Assembly (NCBI GenBank): GCA_030613445.1 | Contig: JAUWLY010000124.1 | Coordinates: 1-7,814, forward strand | Direction: 5' to 3' | DNA length: 7,814 bases | DNA from: Candidatus Stahliibacteriota bacterium | GTDB lineage: Bacteria; Hydrothermota; Tepidihabitantia; SM23-42 | In this document: one piece after another, positions 5,365-7,814 of the stretch | Layout: each line of letters begins with the position of its first letter | Position numbering within the stretch: position 1 is the first letter of the stretch | Program-made: the position numbers and the translations under genes | Notes under the pieces: generated by a model | The model's input: the letters and a program-made list of their open reading frames with translations, nothing else | Database searches by the model: none | Told to the model about the DNA's origin: nothing

Positions 5365-6560
5365 TCATGAAACCAGAAAAACAGTTAGAAATAATAAAGA
5401 GTAATGTCGCTGAGATAATATCCGAAGAAGAATTGCTGAAAAAACTTAAGAAAAGAAAAAAACTAAGAGTTAAACTGGGGATTGACCCCTCAGGACCAGA
5501 AATCCACCTCGGCTTCAGTGTAGTTCTCAGGAAACTAAGACAATTTCAAGATCTCGGACATATCGCGGTCATGGTAGTTGGAGATTTTACAGGCTTAATC
5601 GGAGACCCCAGTGGTGTTTCTAAGACGCGACCAAAACTCACTAGACAGCAAATAAAAAAGTACATGGTAAAATACAAAGAGCAGATTTTCAGGATATTAG
5701 ACCCAAAGAAAACAGAATTTACCTATAATAGCAAATGGCTGGGCAGCATGACCATGTATGATTTCATTGAACTCGCTTCCATGTACACAGTCGCGCGTAT
5801 CCTGGAAAGAGATGACTTTTCCCAACGATTAAGAGATGGTCAACCGGTTTACATGCATGAAATACTATACCCGCTATGTCAGGGCTATGATTCAGTTGCC
5901 ATTAAAGCAGATATCGAATTAGGTGGAACTGACCAGAAATTCAACCTGCTCGTTGGACGGGAATTAATGCGCGAATTCAATATGGACCCCCAGTGTATTG
6001 TGATGTTACCGATCCTTGAAGGGACTGATGGCGTACGTAAGATGAGCAAAAGTTTTGGTAACTACATCGGTATAACTGATTCGGCAAAACAGATGTTTGG
6101 CAAAGCAATGTCTATCCCCGATGAACTGATAATAAAATACTTTAAACTCGTAACTGATGCATTCCCCCATAAGATAGAGGAATACAAAATGGCTTTACAT
6201 GAGGGTACGATCAATCCAAGAGATGCAAAATTCAACCTGGCAAAAACTATTGTGCGTATGTACCACTCTGCTCAAGCTGCTCAGAAAGCTGCACTCGATT
6301 TTGAAAAAGTGTTCACAAAAAAGGAACTGCCCAAACATATCAAACAGGTTAAGGTAAAACAAAAAGAAATGAATATTATCGATCTATTGATCGAAGCTGG
6401 TTTAATGGTTTCACGTGGTGAAGCAAAAAGAAAGGTCAGGGAAGGCGCGATCGATGTCGATGGCAAAAAAGTAAGTGACATAAAACAGGTGGTAAAACTG
6501 ACCAAACCCGTGATTGTCAGAGCTGGAAAACACAAATTCTTAAAGATAACTAAGAAATAG
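5361..6560 (+). CDS. tyrS: Tyrosyl-tRNA synthetase (TyrZ-like branch)
   Basis: TyrRS charges tRNA-Tyr with tyrosine using ATP in the cytoplasm. The 399-residue sequence shows the class I signature region GIDPSGPEIHLGF (HIGH motif as H49-L-G-F52), GDFTGLIGDPSGVSKTRP, the tyrosine-site stretch YDSVAIKADIELGGTDQKFNLLVGR, and KMSKS at 227-231. The C-terminal third ends in an S4 RNA-binding domain (about 337-395), which contacts the tRNA. The wording LRKLRQFQDLGH and TVARILERDDF places it near the Thermus/TyrZ-type enzymes rather than the E. coli type. The second His of HIGH is replaced by Phe. The start follows a strong Shine-Dalgarno and overlaps a possible leader ORF. The upstream promoter indicates independent transcription; there is no T-box. 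The stop codon touches the hairpin array downstream. Confidence 0.97.
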   Translation: MIMKPEKQLEIIKSNVAEIISEEELLKKLKKRKKLRVKLGIDPSGPEIHLGFSVVLRKLRQFQDLGHIAVMVVGDFTGLIGDPSGVSKTRPKLTRQQIKKYMVKYKEQIFRILDPKKTEFTYNSKWLGSMTMYDFIELASMYTVARILERDDFSQRLRDGQPVYMHEILYPLCQGYDSVAIKADIELGGTDQKFNLLVGRELMREFNMDPQCIVMLPILEGTDGVRKMSKSFGNYIGITDSAKQMFGKAMSIPDELIIKYFKLVTDAFPHKIEEYKMALHEGTINPRDAKFNLAKTIVRMYHSAQAAQKAALDFEKVFTKKELPKHIKQVKVKQKEMNIIDLLIEAGLMVSRGEAKRKVREGAIDVDGKKVSDIKQVVKLTKPVIVRAGKHKFLKITKK

Positions 6561-6644
6561 CTCTTTCAGAGCGGTTTTGGCACTGATTCAGTGCGGTAAT
6601 GGCTACTTTGTAGCGGTTGTGGCCTTCGGGGCGGTTTTTCCCGC
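6560..6644 (+). repeat. Tandem array of four variable-stem hairpins with conserved 7-base linkers
   Basis: Four units follow each other without gaps, beginning at the last base of the tyrS stop. Stems and loops are GCTCT-TTC-AGAGC (6560-6572), GCACTG-ATT-CAGTGC (6580-6594), GCTAC-TTT-GTAGC (6602-6614) and GCCT-TCG-GGGC (6622-6632, with one T-G wobble). Linkers are GGTTTTG, GGTAATG, GGTTGTG and finally GGTTTTT. The stem interiors differ while pairing is preserved, all loops have three bases, and the outer G-C pairs and GGT...G linkers are constant. The last unit can alternatively refold as GCGG-TTTTTC-CCGC (6631-6644). In the tyrS mRNA it would be the 3' untranslated region. I do not recognise a named family. 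Confidence 0.8.
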
Positions 6645-6670
6645 TGTCAACCTCAATTTGACAACTTTTT
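6645..6670 (+). terminator. Possible weak intrinsic terminator after tyrS
   Basis: TGTCAA (6645-6650) and TTGACA (6658-6663) form a 6-base stem with a 7-base loop, followed by AC and five Ts. The stem is A/T-rich and short. It competes with CTCAA/TTGAG pairing (6652-6656 with 6669-6673). It may act together with the preceding hairpin array. Confidence 0.4.
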
Positions 6671-6691
6671 GAGTTATTAGTTTGTCTATAG

Positions 6692-6728
6692 AATTGACTT
6701 TCATGCAGAAGTTACTATAATCTAAAAA
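6692..6728 (+). promoter_or_regulatory. Sigma70-type promoter of priA, apparently leaderless
   Basis: TTGACT (6694-6699), a 16-base spacer and a perfect TATAAT (6716-6721). The predicted start, seven bases after the -10, is base 6728, the A of the priA ATG. No Shine-Dalgarno is possible between promoter and ATG. The 12-base AATTGACTTTCA around the -35 is identical to that of the tyrS promoter. Confidence 0.8.
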
Positions 6729-7814
6729 TGAAGGTTGATGTTGCTATCCCCCGCACAAAACTCGACTTCTTCACCTATGAAACCAATGACAGTCTCAATG
6801 TCGGCGACCTTGTTTTAGTTCCGCTGCGCAATAAATCAAAATACGGCATTATTGTTAAAGTAAATTCGCAAAGAGCTATCGATCGTTTGAAAAAAGTCGA
6901 ATCAGTGGTGCAGAAAAAATTCCTGCCACCCAATATGCTCAGGCTATATAACTGGATGGCTGATTACTATATTGCAACGCTTGGTGAAGTTCTACGTCTG
7001 GCACTTCCTTCGAAAATACTCAAGAAATATGAATTCAAACCTGAGTCGAAAACAAGTTACCTAATTGTTAAAGCACCGACCCCAACCTATCAGCAGGCAA
7101 GTGCGATCAAGAAAATAGTGAATGTTCTGGACAAAAGGACCTTTGATACGTTTCTCTTGTATGGTATCACAAGTAGTGGCAAAACTGAAATCTATTTAAG
7201 GTGTGTTGAAAATGTAATAAACAACCAAGGACGCGCCTTAGTGCTCGTCCCAGAGATCTCAATGACGCCTTTATTATTCGGGAAGTTCCAGGAGAGGTTC
7301 AACGGTGATGTTGTGACTATCCATTCGTTCATGACTGACAAGGAACGTCGGGATATATGGTATGCCATTAAGAATGGTGCATACAAAGTTATTATCGGAC
7401 CACGCTCAACAATATTTATTCCAGTCCCTGATTTGAAGCTGATCATTGTCGATGAAGAACACGACCATTCTTACAAGGAACATGAACGGATGCCCCGGTA
7501 CAATGCCCGGGACGTCGCGGTCATGCGTGGCAAACATGAAGATATAGCGGTTGTTTTGGGCAGCGCTACACCGCAGATCGAATCATATCATAATGCTGGA
7601 ATCGGTAAGTATAAGTTGCTCACTCTAAAAGAACGCATCGATAATAGGTCTTTACCACAAATAGAGATGATTGATTTACGGAAGGAAAACAATAGATACA
7701 TCACTGACACATTGAGATCAGCGATCGAAACCACATTGGGAAAGGATGAGCAGATAATTCTTTTCCTGAATCGACGTGGTTTTGCACCGAGCCTAATATG
7801 TCCAAAGTGTGGAT
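6728..7814 (+). CDS. priA: Primosomal protein N' / replication-restart helicase PriA (3' end outside window)
   Basis: The first 362 residues are visible and the frame runs off the window. PriA is a 3'-to-5' DNA helicase that recognises stalled forks and reloads the replisome. Residues 1-97 resemble its N-terminal 3'-end-binding domain (VDVAIPRTKLDFFTYE, ADYYIATLGEVLRLALP). The superfamily 2 helicase core follows: Walker A GITSSGKT (146-153), VPEISMTPLL, DEEHD (242-246), RYNARDVAVMRG, GSATP (278-282) and LFLNRRGFAPSL. The first zinc-ligand pair C358xxC361 is just inside the window. Walker A lies about 80 residues earlier than in E. coli PriA; the region between the N-terminal domain and the helicase, where the winged-helix domain should be, is only about 20 residues. 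The start is supported by family alignment and by a promoter ending six bases before it. It is transcribed separately from tyrS, probably from a leaderless mRNA. Confidence 0.95.
   Translation, partial: MKVDVAIPRTKLDFFTYETNDSLNVGDLVLVPLRNKSKYGIIVKVNSQRAIDRLKKVESVVQKKFLPPNMLRLYNWMADYYIATLGEVLRLALPSKILKKYEFKPESKTSYLIVKAPTPTYQQASAIKKIVNVLDKRTFDTFLLYGITSSGKTEIYLRCVENVINNQGRALVLVPEISMTPLLFGKFQERFNGDVVTIHSFMTDKERRDIWYAIKNGAYKVIIGPRSTIFIPVPDLKLIIVDEEHDHSYKEHERMPRYNARDVAVMRGKHEDIAVVLGSATPQIESYHNAGIGKYKLLTLKERIDNRSLPQIEMIDLRKENNRYITDTLRSAIETTLGKDEQIILFLNRRGFAPSLICPKCG

Noticed and set aside
6560..6644. CRISPR array
   Set aside because: Units are only about 20 bases, the constant part is 7-9 bases, and the variable parts are self-complementary stems, not spacers.
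6658..6690. Additional promoter with TTGACA at 6658
   Set aside because: The hexamer is perfect but no -10 box lies at 15-19 bases; TCTATA at 6685 is 21 bases away. The TTGACA is better explained as the right arm of a hairpin.

Overview
The window reads as a chromosomal segment of an anaerobic, hydrogen-metabolising bacterium with moderate G+C (roughly 40% by eye). TyrS and PriA are bacterial housekeeping proteins and the clear promoters are of the sigma70 type, so this is a bacterium even though the hydrogenase genes are of a kind best known from methanogens. The mix of an Mvh/Hdr hydrogenase, short purine-rich AAACGG repeats and apparently leaderless promoters made me think of an uncultured sediment or subsurface lineage such as candidate phylum WOR-3. 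That placement is a guess; nothing in the window proves it.

Left part (1-4369): a group 3c [NiFe]-hydrogenase module, all on the + strand. It starts inside a gene for an HdrA-type flavoprotein fused at its C-terminus to an MvhD [2Fe-2S] domain. The small subunit (mvhG-like) follows after 78 bases, and the large subunit (mvhA-like) one base after that. A HybD/HycI-type maturation endopeptidase lies 111 bases further on. It would remove the 26-residue tail that the large subunit carries behind its DPCxxCxxH motif. Electrons from H2 would run MvhA -> MvhG -> MvhD domain -> HdrA flavin, where they could be bifurcated to ferredoxin and a second acceptor. HdrB, HdrC and the Hyp maturation genes are not in the window; the HdrA N-terminus and possibly HdrBC lie upstream.

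Middle (4370-5215): an intergenic stretch dominated by a long imperfect inverted repeat, then a radical-SAM activating enzyme of the NrdG/PFL-activase type without its glycyl-radical partner nearby.

Right part (5216-7814): tyrS and the first half of priA. Each is preceded by the same 12-base -35 sequence (AATTGACTTTCA), a 16-base spacer, a near-perfect -10 box, and an ATG exactly where transcription should start. For priA that ATG is the gene start, implying a leaderless mRNA. For tyrS it opens a 14-codon mini-ORF ending in an ATGA overlap with tyrS. Between tyrS and priA lies the most unusual element of the window: four tandem hairpins with different but self-complementary stems, 3-base loops and a conserved 7-base linker (GGTNNTG).

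There is no stretch above 300 bases without a gene. The long minus-strand ORFs and the short overlapping plus-strand ORFs are shadows of these genes.
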